Positions 53,080 to 60,628 are shown, counted from the first letter of the stretch. The stretch is DNA of 64,000 bases from JBDTSW01 sp963797835 (GCA_963797835.1 CAWCRN010000003.1:28574-92573); one strand, 5' to 3'. Notes: generated from the letters alone by a model not told the origin. Numbers and translations are program-made.

Positions 53080-53481
53080 CTACTCCCGCAGCCCGGCGGC
53101 TTCCCGGGCCTCGCTCCTCGACGTGAACGCCCGATCCCGGACGATCGTCCCGTCCCGGACCTCGTACACGAAGGCGGCCGCGTGCTCGACCGGCGCACCG
53201 CTCCCCCTCCCGTGAGCACGCATCACAACCATCGCCACAACGATGTCGTCGCCCGCATCGATGAACTCTTCCGGCTCCCAGGCCCAATCCCCCCAAGTTT
53301 CTCTGAAGTGTCGTTCCCTCTCCCGCGCCCCTTCCTTGCCTCGATAGGTCGCGCGGTCGGGGAGGTCCGGAACGTCCTCACAGATGCAGTCCTCCGCCCA
53401 GTAGTCGAGAGCGGCATCGAGGTCACGGTCGTTGTAGGCCTGCCACGCCCGGCGCACAACCTCCACGTTCTCCTGCGACAT
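53080..53481 (-). CDS. NTF2/SnoaL-like protein, head/tail family (cassette F)
   Basis: 133 residues: MSQENVEVVRRAWQAYNDRD, LDYWAEDCICEDVPDLPDRA, EEFIDAGDDIVVAMVVMRAH, GAPVEHAAAFVYEVRDGTIV, tail SEAREAAGLRE. Good SnoaL-like match with the typical GD.IVV and AAAFVYEVRDGKI strands. Begins 3 nt after the stop of cassette G (TAGGCGATG junction), so the two form a bicistronic unit. Confidence 0.85.
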   Translation of the reverse strand: MSQENVEVVRRAWQAYNDRDLDAALDYWAEDCICEDVPDLPDRATYRGKEGARERERHFRETWGDWAWEPEEFIDAGDDIVVAMVVMRAHGRGSGAPVEHAAAFVYEVRDGTIVRDRAFTSRSEAREAAGLRE

Positions 53482-53484
53482 CGC

Positions 53485-53880
53485 CTACTCCCGCTGTCCG
53501 GCGGCTTCGAGGGCCTGTTCTCTGTCGCCGTAGTCGATGAAATCGGTAAGCAGGCCATCCTTGTACCGCGCCAGGATGGCCAGGGGCAGCTCGGTCTCGA
53601 CTCCGCTTTCCCGTCCAGTGGCACGGATAGTCCCGAGCGCAAGGACCCGGTCGCCCAGGTCACGGATGTCCTCGCCGTAGACCCACCACGTGTCGAAGGT
53701 CTCGAGCAGGTCCGCGAACCAGCGCCGGACGCCCTCCACGCCGACGAAGCTTCCTTGCAGTGCCGCGAGCCGGTGCTCGAAACGGACTTCGGGGTCCATG
53801 CCCAGAAGGATGGCCTCGATGTCGCGACGGTTCATTGCCTCGATGCCCTCGCGCATTCGATCGACGTTCTCCTGCGACAT
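53485..53880 (-). CDS. NTF2/SnoaL-like protein, head/tail family (cassette G)
   Basis: 131 residues: MSQENVDRMREGIEAMNRRD, LLGMDPEVRFEHRLAALQGS, EDIRDLGDRVLALGTIRATG, tail DREQALEAAGQRE. Close relative of the gene at 54724. ATG 53880 is preceded on the minus strand by GATACT (53891-53896) and GCGGGGGGCG, the cassette promoter. First gene of the unit with cassette F. Confidence 0.85.
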   Translation of the reverse strand: MSQENVDRMREGIEAMNRRDIEAILLGMDPEVRFEHRLAALQGSFVGVEGVRRWFADLLETFDTWWVYGEDIRDLGDRVLALGTIRATGRESGVETELPLAILARYKDGLLTDFIDYGDREQALEAAGQRE

Positions 53881-53984
53881 CGCCCCCCGCAGTATCCCGC
53901 GAGCCGGAGGTATGCGCTCTCCATGCAAAGCGACCATTGGAGCCTCGCCGTAAACCAAGGACATTCGTCCAAAGGGGCGGGTCA

Positions 53985-54128
53985 TCAGTTCATGCGCGCG
54001 TCCTGGCGAAGGTTCGCGACCGAGTCGGTGAGGATGCGCTGATCGGCGACGTAGACCTCGATCAGGCCGGCGATGTGCTCGTACCGCACGCACAGATCCC
54101 ACAGCGTCTTGTTCTGAGTTGCCCTCAC
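53985..54128 (-). CDS. Tiny hypothetical protein
   Basis: 47 residues from GTG 54128: MRATQNKTLWDLCVRYEHIA then GLIEVYVADQRILTDSVANLRQDARMN (two helices). Codon usage and composition look genuine and the next orphan tail abuts its start. No family is recognised. Confidence 0.4.
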   Translation of the reverse strand: MRATQNKTLWDLCVRYEHIAGLIEVYVADQRILTDSVANLRQDARMN

Positions 54129-54145
54129 TTGCGCTCAGATTGGTC

Positions 54146-54175
54146 GCCGGGCTGCGGGAGTAGGGCGGTCACGAC
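54146..54175 (+). repeat. Orphan cassette tail with GGGCGGTCACGAC extension
   Basis: GCCGGGCTGCGGGAGTAG then GGCGGTCACGAC, without a cognate gene in front. Matches 43781-43810 at 28 of 30 positions. Confidence 0.6.
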
Positions 54176-54254
54176 ATGCTCCCCTGCTCCTGGCTGAGTG
54201 TGAGTCAGCCTCGGTCGTTTCAGTGCCGCCCGCTTGGGTAGCCGCAACAACGGA

Positions 54255-54300
54255 AGAGACCAAGGTCTCTCCTCGGCTGTGGCGTCTTCGGACGCCACAG
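54255..54300. terminator. Tandem palindromes, second with TTCG tetraloop
   Basis: AGAGACC/GGTCTCT with a 2-nt centre (54255-54270), then 10-base arms CTGTGGCGTC (54277-54286) and complement (54291-54300) around TTCG. A UUCG-capped stem is very stable. It lies just upstream of the hypothetical gene at 54341 and could be a terminator or leader element. Confidence 0.6.
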
Positions 54301-54340
54301 GTACATCGGGGCTTTGCCCCACTTTCCCTGACCTCAAGGC

Positions 54341-54686
54341 TGTGACCGACCCATTCCAACCACCGTTCGCCTCGCGCGAGGAACGGATCGCGCACAACGA
54401 GTCGTGGTCGCGAAGCCTCAACGAGCGCCGTGCCGAGTGGGTGAGAGGCCGCGATGAGTTGACCGAGTTTCGCTGCGAATGCTGGCAAGACGACTGCAAG
54501 GAGCGCATCCCTCTCTCCGAGAAGGACTGGGAGATGGTGCGGGCCGAGCCCAATCGGTTCGCGGTCGCGCCAAAGCACGTCGCGTCGAAGAGCGAGGGCG
54601 TCGTCAAGGCGCTTCCCCGCTTCTGGGTCATTGAGAAGTTCGGCGTCGCCGGAGAGGTCGCAGAGAAGCTGGCAGGCTCGGACTGA
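54341..54686 (+). CDS. Conserved hypothetical protein with Cys cluster
   Basis: About 114 residues from GTG 54341: VTDPFQPPFASREERIAHNE, RRAEWVRGRDELTEFRCECW, QDDCKERIPLSEKDWEMVRA, EPNRFAVAPKHVASKSEGVV. The CxCxxxxC set and RFAV.P.H motif recur in many Thermoleophilia proteins that I recall only as hypothetical. The open frame extends back to 54234, but the UUCG hairpin argues for the later start. Confidence 0.65.
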
Positions 54687-54723
54687 CCTCGGGACCCTCC
54701 GGGTCGCGCGATACTGCGGGGCG

Positions 54724-55131
54724 ATGTCGCAGGAGAACGTGGAGGCTGTCAGGCGCGGGACGGAGGCGTTCAACCGCCGAGACGTCGAAGCGATGCTGGA
54801 GGTACTCGATCCCGAGGTCGAGTACTACGCGGCGCTTCCGGTGCTGCTCGGGGGTACGGCGGCGGTCTACCACGGACACGCGGGTGTCCGCGAGTTGTTC
54901 CGGGATCTGTTCGACGTCCTCGACGAGATCCACGTCGAGTACTCGGAGATGCGCGACCTCGGCGACCGGACCGTCGCGATCGGCCGCATTCGCACGCGTG
55001 GCAAAGGCAGTGGCGTCGAGACCGAGTCGCCTTTCGTCTCCATCAGCGACGGCAAGAACGGCAAGGCGATTCGGATCCGGTCCTACCTCGATCCCAAAGA
55101 AGCCCTCGAAGCCGCCGGGCTGTCGGAGTAG
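54724..55131 (+). CDS. NTF2/SnoaL-like protein, head/tail family (cassette H)
   Basis: 135 residues: MSQENVEAVRRGTEAFNRRD, LEVLDPEVEYYAALPVLLGG, SEMRDLGDRTVAIGRIRTRG, ETESPFVSISDGKNGKAIRI, tail PKEALEAAGLSE. SnoaL-like fold. GATACT (54710-54715) and GCGGGGCG precede ATG 54724. First of three tandem cassettes joined by TAGGCG. Confidence 0.87.
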   Translation: MSQENVEAVRRGTEAFNRRDVEAMLEVLDPEVEYYAALPVLLGGTAAVYHGHAGVRELFRDLFDVLDEIHVEYSEMRDLGDRTVAIGRIRTRGKGSGVETESPFVSISDGKNGKAIRIRSYLDPKEALEAAGLSE

Positions 55132-55134
55132 GCG

Positions 55135-55533
55135 ATGTCGCAGGAGAACGTCGAACTCATCTATCGGGCCTATGAGGCCGTCACCCGGAACGACCTCGAC
55201 GCTGCCTACTCGTGCCTCCACCCCGACATCGAGTTCCACACCTACGCGGAGTCGCCCGCCGCTGGCGTGTATCGGGGCAGGGACGCGGTCCGCAAGTACA
55301 ACGAGGATCTGTTCAAGCAGTTCGAGAGCGTCAGACACGAGATCGAGGAGGTCGTGGACGCAGGGGAGCGGGTCGTCGTCTTGAGTACGCAGCACGCCGT
55401 GCCGAAGGGCGGCCAGCAGGAGATCGATGTGCACATGGCAGAGGTCTGGACGATGCGCGACAACCTGCTTGCCGAGCGACACTCCTACTCGACCCGGGAC
55501 GAAGCCCTCGAAGCCGCCGGGCTCTCGGAGTAG
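55135..55533 (+). CDS. NTF2/SnoaL-like protein, head/tail family (cassette I)
   Basis: 132 residues: MSQENVELIYRAYEAVTRND, LHPDIEFHTYAESPAAGVYR, HEIEEVVDAGERVVVLSTQH, AVPKGGQQEIDVHMAEVWTM, tail TRDEALEAAGLSE. Intact counterpart of pseudogene D (43157-43514), with which it shares long stretches of DNA. Begins 3 nt after cassette H. Confidence 0.87.
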   Translation: MSQENVELIYRAYEAVTRNDLDAAYSCLHPDIEFHTYAESPAAGVYRGRDAVRKYNEDLFKQFESVRHEIEEVVDAGERVVVLSTQHAVPKGGQQEIDVHMAEVWTMRDNLLAERHSYSTRDEALEAAGLSE

Positions 55534-55549
55534 GCGATGTCGCAGGAAC

Positions 55550-55936
55550 GTGAAGATCGTGCGCCGCGCCTACGAAGCGTGGAACCAGGGCGGCACGGCC
55601 TGGATCCTCGATCACCTTGCCGATGACTTCGAGGTCCGGCCCCTGCGGGGCTATCTCGACCTGGCGGAGAGCTATCGGGGCGAGGAGGGATTCGTTCGCT
55701 TTGCGCGCGACTGGCGCGATGCGTGGGATGAAATCACCCTGAAGGTGGAGCGAATCGAGGATCTCGGTGAGCGGCTGGTTGCCCTCATCACCCACGAGGG
55801 CACTGGACGGACCAGTGGAGTCGCAGTGACCGAACAGATCGGGCACCTGGTCACGCTCCGGCAGGGGGAGATCGCGGAGCTGGTTGTGATCGAGGGCTGG
55901 CCCGACACCCTCGAAGCCGCCGGGCTGCGGGAGTAG
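55550..55936 (+). CDS. NTF2/SnoaL-like protein, head broken by 2-nt loss (cassette J)
   Basis: KIVRRAYEAWNQGGTAWILD, RPLRGYLDLAESYRGEEGFV, ERIEDLGERLVALITHEGTG, TLRQGEIAELVVIEGWPDTL, tail EAAGLRE. The usual head ATGTCGCAGGAGAACGTG reads ATGTCGCAGGAACGTG (ATG at 55537), losing GA, so the normal ATG is out of frame. GTG 55550, codon 6 of the ancestral head, can still serve as a start. Whether it is expressed is uncertain. Confidence 0.7.
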   Translation: MKIVRRAYEAWNQGGTAWILDHLADDFEVRPLRGYLDLAESYRGEEGFVRFARDWRDAWDEITLKVERIEDLGERLVALITHEGTGRTSGVAVTEQIGHLVTLRQGEIAELVVIEGWPDTLEAAGLRE

Positions 55937-56028
55937 TTCAGCGGTCACTGGCTCGCCACCACCACGGAGTTTCGCGAAAGAGCGACCGGGTAAACGCGCC
56001 CCGGAGGAGTAGGCAGGGGGCAGCCCGA

Positions 56029-56271
56029 ATGTTCATAGGCAAGGAACAACACCGCATCCGGAGCTTGGAGGCGCAGCTACAGCAGCAGGAAGACGTGTCT
56101 TCGATTCTGATCGCTCGGGTGGGCCGGTTGGAACGGGAATTGGAGGATGCCCGGGAAGTCGCCCAAGCCCGCGAAGCCGCCGGGCTGCTGGGAGTAGGCT
56201 GGTCACAGCTTCGCCCGCCTCCGGGGCCCGAAGTCGGGCGGCCGACTCGGGGCTCACCCGACTCTGGATGA
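56029..56271 (+). CDS. Coiled-coil protein that acquired the cassette tail, read through
   Basis: 80 residues: MFIGKEQHRIRSLEAQLQQQ then a coiled coil (SSILIARVGRLERELEDARE) and AQAREAAGLLGVGWSQLRPP. The DNA GAAGCCGCCGGGCTG(CT)GGGAGTAGG is the cassette tail with one extra T, which moves its TAG out of frame and adds ~27 residues. The core is not NTF2-like. ATG 56029; a GGAGGAG lies ~26 nt upstream. Confidence 0.55.
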   Translation: MFIGKEQHRIRSLEAQLQQQEDVSSILIARVGRLERELEDAREVAQAREAAGLLGVGWSQLRPPPGPEVGRPTRGSPDSG

Positions 56272-56702
56272 CCTTCCCGGACCTCGTCGATGACACCAAC
56301 GGAACCTGCGCCTCGGACCGTGCCCGTTGGTGGCAGCCCCACCGTGAGGGGCCTATCAGGACTGGCGAGAACTTACGAAAAGTAAGTTAGCCCCTCGCCC
56401 GGACGTCCTCGAGGTTCAGCTGCGACCCCGATCGACCGCGACCCGCCGGGGTGGGCCCACGGTGATGAAGCGCTCGTTCACGCGTGCCGTCTGGCGGGCG
56501 ATGTCGCAGGAGAACTCGTTGCCGTCGACCCCGATAGTCCAGAGGTCGACCCGCCCGGCGGCGAACCGCCGGAAGAGAAGCCTCGTTGCCGTCCGGCGAC
56601 CGGGTCGCGGTGGTTTCGAGGCCAGACTTTGAGGTCGCCGGGCTGGCGAGATACGGCCCCTCTCATCACTACCGCGGGACGGCGCACGGCGCACGACAGG
56701 AC
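56272..56702. other. Gene-poor stretch with a decayed cassette head
   Basis: No convincing gene. GCGATGTCGCAGGAGAAC (56498-56515) is an exact cassette head followed by ~43 open codons without NTF2 features. GGTCGCCGGGCTGGCGAGA (about 56634-56652) resembles a degenerate tail, so this may be a dead cassette. Confidence 0.45.
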
Positions 56703-57008
56703 TTACGAGCCAGAACGGGTCTTCGCGCCCTTGCGCGCGGAGCGCCGCCTCTTTGCCGCGTTCCCTTTGCGCGTTCGCGCGCCCTTCTTGGCTGCCTTCG
56801 AGCGCTTGCGCGAGCCCCCGCCGGCGCGCTCCTTGATCGAGTCGGCCGCCTTGGTCAACTCATCGGCGATCCCGTGCGCCCTCGACGGCTTCTTTGAGCC
56901 CTTCGTGGGCAGCGCTTCCGCCGCACGCGACGCCACCTTCTTTCTAACGCCACTGTCGCGAAGTCGCGAGTAGAGCTTGCTGTCGGGCTTCGTCTTCGTC
57001 TTGGCCAT
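56703..57008 (-). CDS. Lys/Arg-rich basic protein
   Basis: 101 residues. N-terminal MAKTKTKPDSKLYSRLRDSG and VRKKVASRAAEALPTKGSKK, a helix ADELTKAADSIKERAGGG and a histone-like tail of KR/AKK repeats (RKRSKAAKKGARTRKGNAAK). Predicted nucleic-acid binding by charge alone. An AAAGGA SD lies ahead of ATG 57008. Related in style to the two larger basic proteins downstream. Confidence 0.6.
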   Translation of the reverse strand: MAKTKTKPDSKLYSRLRDSGVRKKVASRAAEALPTKGSKKPSRAHGIADELTKAADSIKERAGGGSRKRSKAAKKGARTRKGNAAKRRRSARKGAKTRSGS

Positions 57009-57098
57009 CCTTGTCCTTTCGATCGGGGGGGTGCCTGTCCCGCTACCCGTCCTGAGCCGCCGAAATCTGCCGGAACCTCGTGCCTCAGTGCTCGCGCT

Positions 57099-57227
57099 CT
57101 AGTCCGGTTCCGCCGCAGCGAAGGCACGGCTGGTCGGCCGTATTCGGCGCTTGGCCGCTAGTTGCAAGCCCGAGCCCCTACAACGGACACAGGAGTTTGC
57201 AGGAAGCGGAGGGAGCCGTTTGGTCAT
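57099..57227 (-). CDS. Tiny CxxCxGxG protein
   Basis: 42 residues from ATG 57227: MTKRLPPLPANSCVRCRGSG then LQLAAKRRIRPTSRAFAAAE. One DnaJ-type CxxCxGxG half-site, reminiscent of the 41519 zinc-finger protein. Only weakly supported; the flanking 57228-57517 shows no gene. Confidence 0.3.
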   Translation of the reverse strand: MTKRLPPLPANSCVRCRGSGLQLAAKRRIRPTSRAFAAAEPD

Positions 57228-57517
57228 CGTTTGCGATTCATCGATGGTTTGTTCGCTACGCATGCGGGCTCTCCATGACGCCCCCCCATTCACTCGGCAC
57301 CCAAATTGCTCACGCGAGTCGCGGGTGAGCGGCGCTAGCGCCGCGCGGAAGTACGTTGCCTGAGGAGCGGAGGCACCGGCAGCCGGTGCTCGCCACACCA
57401 CCGCACGAGATCCTGCCTCGCCTCCTCGACTGGCGAGAGACGGCGAGCATGCCCGTCGCGCCCGACGCCCGAGACCTCTGCCCCCTGCTCGCTTTCGCGT
57501 TGCATCCCCGTCGTCGC

Positions 57518-57952
57518 CTAGTTGTTCTTCTTGCGCGTCTTCTCAGCCGCAGCCGCGATGTCCGCTGCCTGTTGACTTAGGGAGCCGACTCGCTCGGCGG
57601 TCGACTTCACCGTCCCCAGGTCGATCTTTCTGGTGAGCGCCCTGTTCGGCCTCGGCAGTGACACCCGCCGTAACTTCTGCATTGGTCCCCGAGACGCGTT
57701 GATGCGGTTCTTGACGAGGACGCCCCCGACGGCCCCCGCGACGGCAGCGCCGCCAGCGATCAGCGGTGTCCTGGCTTTGGAAGCGGCTTCGGCGACCGTC
57801 TCACCCGCACTCCCCAGTTTCGATGGGACGCCATTCCTACCCGCTGCGGACGTGCTCTTCGGGCGGCGGTTCGATGCGGCCTTGCGCTGCGGGCTCCGGC
57901 TCTTCGAGCTCGACCGCGGCTTTGTCTTGGAGGACTTACTCGCTTGTGCCAT
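57518..57952 (-). CDS. Basic Ser/Lys-rich membrane-associated protein, paralogue 1
   Basis: 144 residues. Disordered basic N-terminus (MAQASKSSKTKPRSSSKSRS), a glycine-zipper-like hydrophobic stretch (TPLIAGGAAVAGAVGGVLVK), a GLALP-like linker and a C-terminal amphipathic helix (TAERVGSLSQQAADIAAAAE). The layout matches the 58004-58591 protein, so they are tandem paralogues. May link nucleic acid or acidic polymer to the membrane; function unknown. Confidence 0.65.
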   Translation of the reverse strand: MAQASKSSKTKPRSSSKSRSPQRKAASNRRPKSTSAAGRNGVPSKLGSAGETVAEAASKARTPLIAGGAAVAGAVGGVLVKNRINASRGPMQKLRRVSLPRPNRALTRKIDLGTVKSTAERVGSLSQQAADIAAAAEKTRKKNN

Positions 57953-58003
57953 TTCTACCTATCTCCTTCTGGCGGACCAAAGGGGCCCGATACCTGTTGG
58001 CTT

Positions 58004-58591
58004 TCAATCGGGCTTTGCTGCCTGGGATCGTCTGGTGAGACCTTCAAGAACAACCTCGACCGGAGACCGGCGCTGACTGCCGTTCTGGTCCAGCGCCTCA
58101 CTGGCGACGTGTACCTGCTGGGCTACCCGGCCGGTGCGCTCGGCGAGCGCCCCAACGTTCTTCGCCGCTCCAGCTAGGTTCTTCGAGGTTCGGCGCGCCG
58201 CGCTGCGGCCTGGCAGCGCGAGGCCTAGGGCCCTCGTGCGCCTGTCGCGAGTCAGGGCCATTCCGCCCGCAAGTCCTGCGAGTCCGGCTCCGGCCGCAAT
58301 CGCCGGGGTCCTCAGCTTCTTTGCAACGGAGCCGACGGTGTCACCCGTATCGCGCCGACGCTTGGCCGTCGCGTCCTTGGCCGACGTGATGGTGCCCCCG
58401 CTCTTCGACGAGTTCGATCCTTGGCGGGAGCGCGACTGTGAACCGGCTGTACGCGATGTCCCGCTCTTGTGACTCGAGCGCGTTGCCTTTGCTCGGGTCC
58501 GTGAGGTCCGCGCCTTGGCGGACGAGCTGCGCGGCTTTGACTGCTTGCCGCTCGAAGTGCGACTGGCTTTACTTTTGGTCTGCTGAGCCAC
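58004..58591 (-). CDS. Basic Ser/Lys-rich membrane-associated protein, paralogue 2
   Basis: 195 residues. Long Ser/Lys/Arg-rich N-terminus (MAQQTKSKASRTSSGKQSKP), KKLRTPAIAAGAGLAGLAGG hydrophobic glycine-rich segment, GLALPGRSAARRTSKNLAGA, and the C-terminal helix VGALAERTGRVAQQVHVASE. Same architecture as the neighbouring 144-residue protein with an expanded basic region. GGAGGG precedes ATG 58591. Confidence 0.65.
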   Translation of the reverse strand: MAQQTKSKASRTSSGKQSKPRSSSAKARTSRTRAKATRSSHKSGTSRTAGSQSRSRQGSNSSKSGGTITSAKDATAKRRRDTGDTVGSVAKKLRTPAIAAGAGLAGLAGGMALTRDRRTRALGLALPGRSAARRTSKNLAGAAKNVGALAERTGRVAQQVHVASEALDQNGSQRRSPVEVVLEGLTRRSQAAKPD

Positions 58592-58748
58592 TGTCCCTCC
58601 TTGAAAGATCGCTAATCCCGCTTACCCAGCCTGAAGGCGGCTAGTCGTGTCATTAGGTGCTCGGCGACATGCTTGTGGCTCACAGACGGGGTAGGGGAAA
58701 TGGGGCTCGCCCCGGCGCCGAGCTGGCGCTTCCGTGCGACGGCCATGC

Positions 58749-58862
58749 TCAGTTGCCCCCGAGGTCGATCACGCCCAGCACCAGAAGGAGCAAGAGCGTG
58801 AGCGCGGCGGAGACGAGCAGCGACCCTATGCAGCCCAGTCGGTTGGAGAAGAAGACGAACAT
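58749..58862 (-). CDS. Tiny single-span membrane protein
   Basis: 37 residues: MFVFFSNRLGCIGSLLVSAA then LTLLLLLVLGVIDLGGN. Sequences of the MFVFFSNRLGC type are a recurrent small membrane protein in actinobacteria. One transmembrane helix, a Cys near the N-terminus, no known function. Its length explains why gene finders often miss it. Confidence 0.65.
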   Translation of the reverse strand: MFVFFSNRLGCIGSLLVSAALTLLLLLVLGVIDLGGN

Positions 58863-59072
58863 CGAGCGCCCCGACTACCCGGTGGAGCCGACGCGAACGC
58901 AAGAGTCTTCCGCTGACGCATTGGGCTAGTCGCTTCTCGTCCGAAGCGGCTGGGCGCCGCGGGTCAACTCGCGGCCACCGGGTAGATGCAAGGCGGAGGA
59001 CTCACCCGCATCCGCGCGGTCGGTCTTGACGGCCGGGAGCGAGTAAGTCAAAGCCGCTAGGAGGAGACTGAA

Positions 59073-59264
59073 GTGAAAGCAAAAGACGTGGGAAGAGCCG
59101 GCCTGGTTGGATGGCGAGAGACGGTCGCCGACAAGGCCGCGCCCCCGGTGGCTGAGAGAACGCCGGTAGACGAGGACGCGGTTCGGGCGGCTATCGGCGC
59201 AATCTTCTTCGTGCTCTCGTTGATCTACGTAATCGGCACGGTCAAACGGGTGCTCTCGGACTGA
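59073..59264 (+). CDS. Small membrane protein
   Basis: 63 residues from GTG 59073 (AGGAGGAGA upstream). GLVGWRETVADKAAPPVAER, then one transmembrane helix (AAIGAIFFVLSLIYVIGTVK). A pattern seen repeatedly in actinobacterial genomes with no assigned role. Confidence 0.65.
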   Translation: MKAKDVGRAGLVGWRETVADKAAPPVAERTPVDEDAVRAAIGAIFFVLSLIYVIGTVKRVLSD

Positions 59265-59363
59265 GTCGCGGTCACGACGGCGGCGGGCTCTGGTAGCCCG
59301 CGTCTGGCTCAGGTTCAACCAGCCCTGCTCTTCGTCCTAAGCGCCCAGTTCGGTTCTCAGGCG

Positions 59364-59690
59364 TCAGCAGAGGACGGCGAGTCGGCGGTCGAGTCCACAG
59401 AGGCGGAGGAGTCGCTCAACCTGACCGGAGGCGTTGCGGATCGCAAGCGAGCGACAATCCGACCGTGTGATGTCGGCAGCCCGGGCCAACAGGGCAATCC
59501 CCGCGCTGTCCATGAAGTCAAGGTGGGTCAGGTCGAGGAGGACCGATACGTCCCCGTTGAGCCGTTGAAGCTCGGTGTCAAGTGTCCCGATGTTCGACAG
59601 GTCCAGCTCCCCGCTGACCTCGACCAACCACCCCTCGGGATGCTGTTCGGTCCGGACCTTCAGGAGGCCGTCGTTGGTCTCTTGCCGCAT
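59364..59690 (-). CDS. STAS-domain anti-sigma-factor antagonist
   Basis: 108 residues from ATG 59690. SpoIIAA-like core: GWLVEVSGELDLSNIGTLDT, DVSVLLDLTHLDFMDSAGIA with the phosphorylatable Ser in DSAG, and RLLRLCGLDRRL. It would relieve an RsbW-type anti-sigma factor when unphosphorylated; no such kinase gene is nearby. The frame is open upstream to 59891, but those residues are not STAS-like. Confidence 0.87.
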   Translation of the reverse strand: MRQETNDGLLKVRTEQHPEGWLVEVSGELDLSNIGTLDTELQRLNGDVSVLLDLTHLDFMDSAGIALLARAADITRSDCRSLAIRNASGQVERLLRLCGLDRRLAVLC

Positions 59691-59724
59691 ACAGAGGCTC
59701 CGTTCTTCTCCCCCTCGGGCGGAC

Positions 59725-59853
59725 CGCGTCTGCGTCCAGTGCGGGGCACCCGCCACCGATGCAGACCATCCGATCCCGATCGCCGCCGGCGGCGACGATT
59801 CGCTAGCCAACCTCCGGCCCTCCGGCGCCCGCTGTAACCGGGGTTGGCGCTGA
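59725..59853 (+). pseudogene. HNH-endonuclease C-terminal remnant
   Basis: CVQCGAPATDADHPIPIAAG then GDDSLANLRPSGARCNRGW is the Cys-His HNH core (CxxC, DH, GG, NL, CxxCN-like) but with nothing but antisense STAS sequence before it. It also overlaps the end of the DUF2294 gene. Probably a fragment of a lost HNH gene. Confidence 0.5.
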
Positions 59854-60408
59854 TGCGAACTCCACCGGCGTGGCGTCCTGGTCCGTGCCATGCGGACCGG
59901 GCTCGAGCACGAACGCCTGGATGACGACGTCCTGGTCGACGTCGTGGTCCGAGAGGAAGGCGGAGACGTGCCGCCCCGTCAACCGCTCGACGATCCCGTT
60001 CGCGTCCTCGCGGAACTTGCCCTGGAGCACCCGCCGCACGCCGCGCACCAGGGCCTCCTCGCCCTCGTCCGCGAGCGTCCGCTCCGCCTTGGTCATAGTG
60101 CGACGCAGCACGACGACCACCAGGTCCTCGTGGATATACGCGCGGGCCTGTGTTGGGCCACGGCCGTTGTGGTCCTTGAGGAGCTTCACCATCGCCCGAG
60201 AGATCTCGCGGCTCAGGTTGCCCTCGGGTTGCTGGCGCGTGGGAGCGCGGCCATGCGTAGGCATGGTTCCCGCTTGCCGAGGCTTGCGGAAGCCGTTGGC
60301 ACGGGCTAGTCCGTTCTGGCGGATATGCCGCGCCTCTGGACTGTCGTCCCGATCGCGCGTCTCGTCTTCCGTTAGGGCCTGGGGTGATTCGCCGGACTGG
60401 GTTGCCAT
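59803..60408 (-). CDS. DUF2294 domain protein
   Basis: 201 residues. The central ~120 residues match DUF2294: REISRAMVKLLKDHNGRGPT, ARAYIHEDLVVVVLRRTMTK, AERTLADEGEEALVRGVRRV, VERLTGRHVSAFLSDHDVDQ. The first ~60 residues are hydrophilic and variable. Function unknown; often linked with stress-response genes. GGAGGAGGG is 3-4 nt before ATG 60408; internal ATG starts are possible. Confidence 0.8.
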   Translation of the reverse strand: MATQSGESPQALTEDETRDRDDSPEARHIRQNGLARANGFRKPRQAGTMPTHGRAPTRQQPEGNLSREISRAMVKLLKDHNGRGPTQARAYIHEDLVVVVLRRTMTKAERTLADEGEEALVRGVRRVLQGKFREDANGIVERLTGRHVSAFLSDHDVDQDVVIQAFVLEPGPHGTDQDATPVEFASAPTPVTAGAGGPEVG

Positions 60409-60509
60409 GGGCCCTCCTCCGATACTCCTGCAGTGGCTATCTCGCCGGAAGCCATTGACGCCGGGCGGTGCTCACTTCCCCTGGACGGCGGCTCCGACAA
60501 CCTCGGCAG

Positions 60510-60610
60510 CATAGCGCAATAGCGGTTGCAGCAATAGTTATTGCGGCAATAGGGGTTGCAGCAATGGTTATTGCCGCAATGGGAATTGCGGCAATGGGTA
60601 TTGCCCAAAC
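60510..60610. repeat. 15-bp tandem array of ATTGCNGCAAT palindromes
   Basis: Five good copies at 60525, 60540, 60555, 60570 and 60585 (RTTGCNGCAAT, exact 15-bp period) with degenerate copies at 60510 and 60600. The array ends just before the TATCTT -10 hexamer (60615-60620) of the HTH gene, covering its -35 region. Confidence 0.8.
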
Positions 60611-60628
60611 GGAGTATCTTTGATCATC

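Noticed and set aside
56416..56694. Minus-strand open frame containing FSCDIA
   Set aside because: FSCDIA is the antisense reading of the cassette head MSQEN. The same peptide appears opposite every cassette, so this is a shadow frame.
60372..60608. Minus-strand frame with pentapeptide-like NxxC repeats (GNTHC RNSHC GNNHC)
   Set aside because: It is just the translation of the 15-bp palindrome array. Composition does not match pentapeptide-repeat proteins and no start context is seen.
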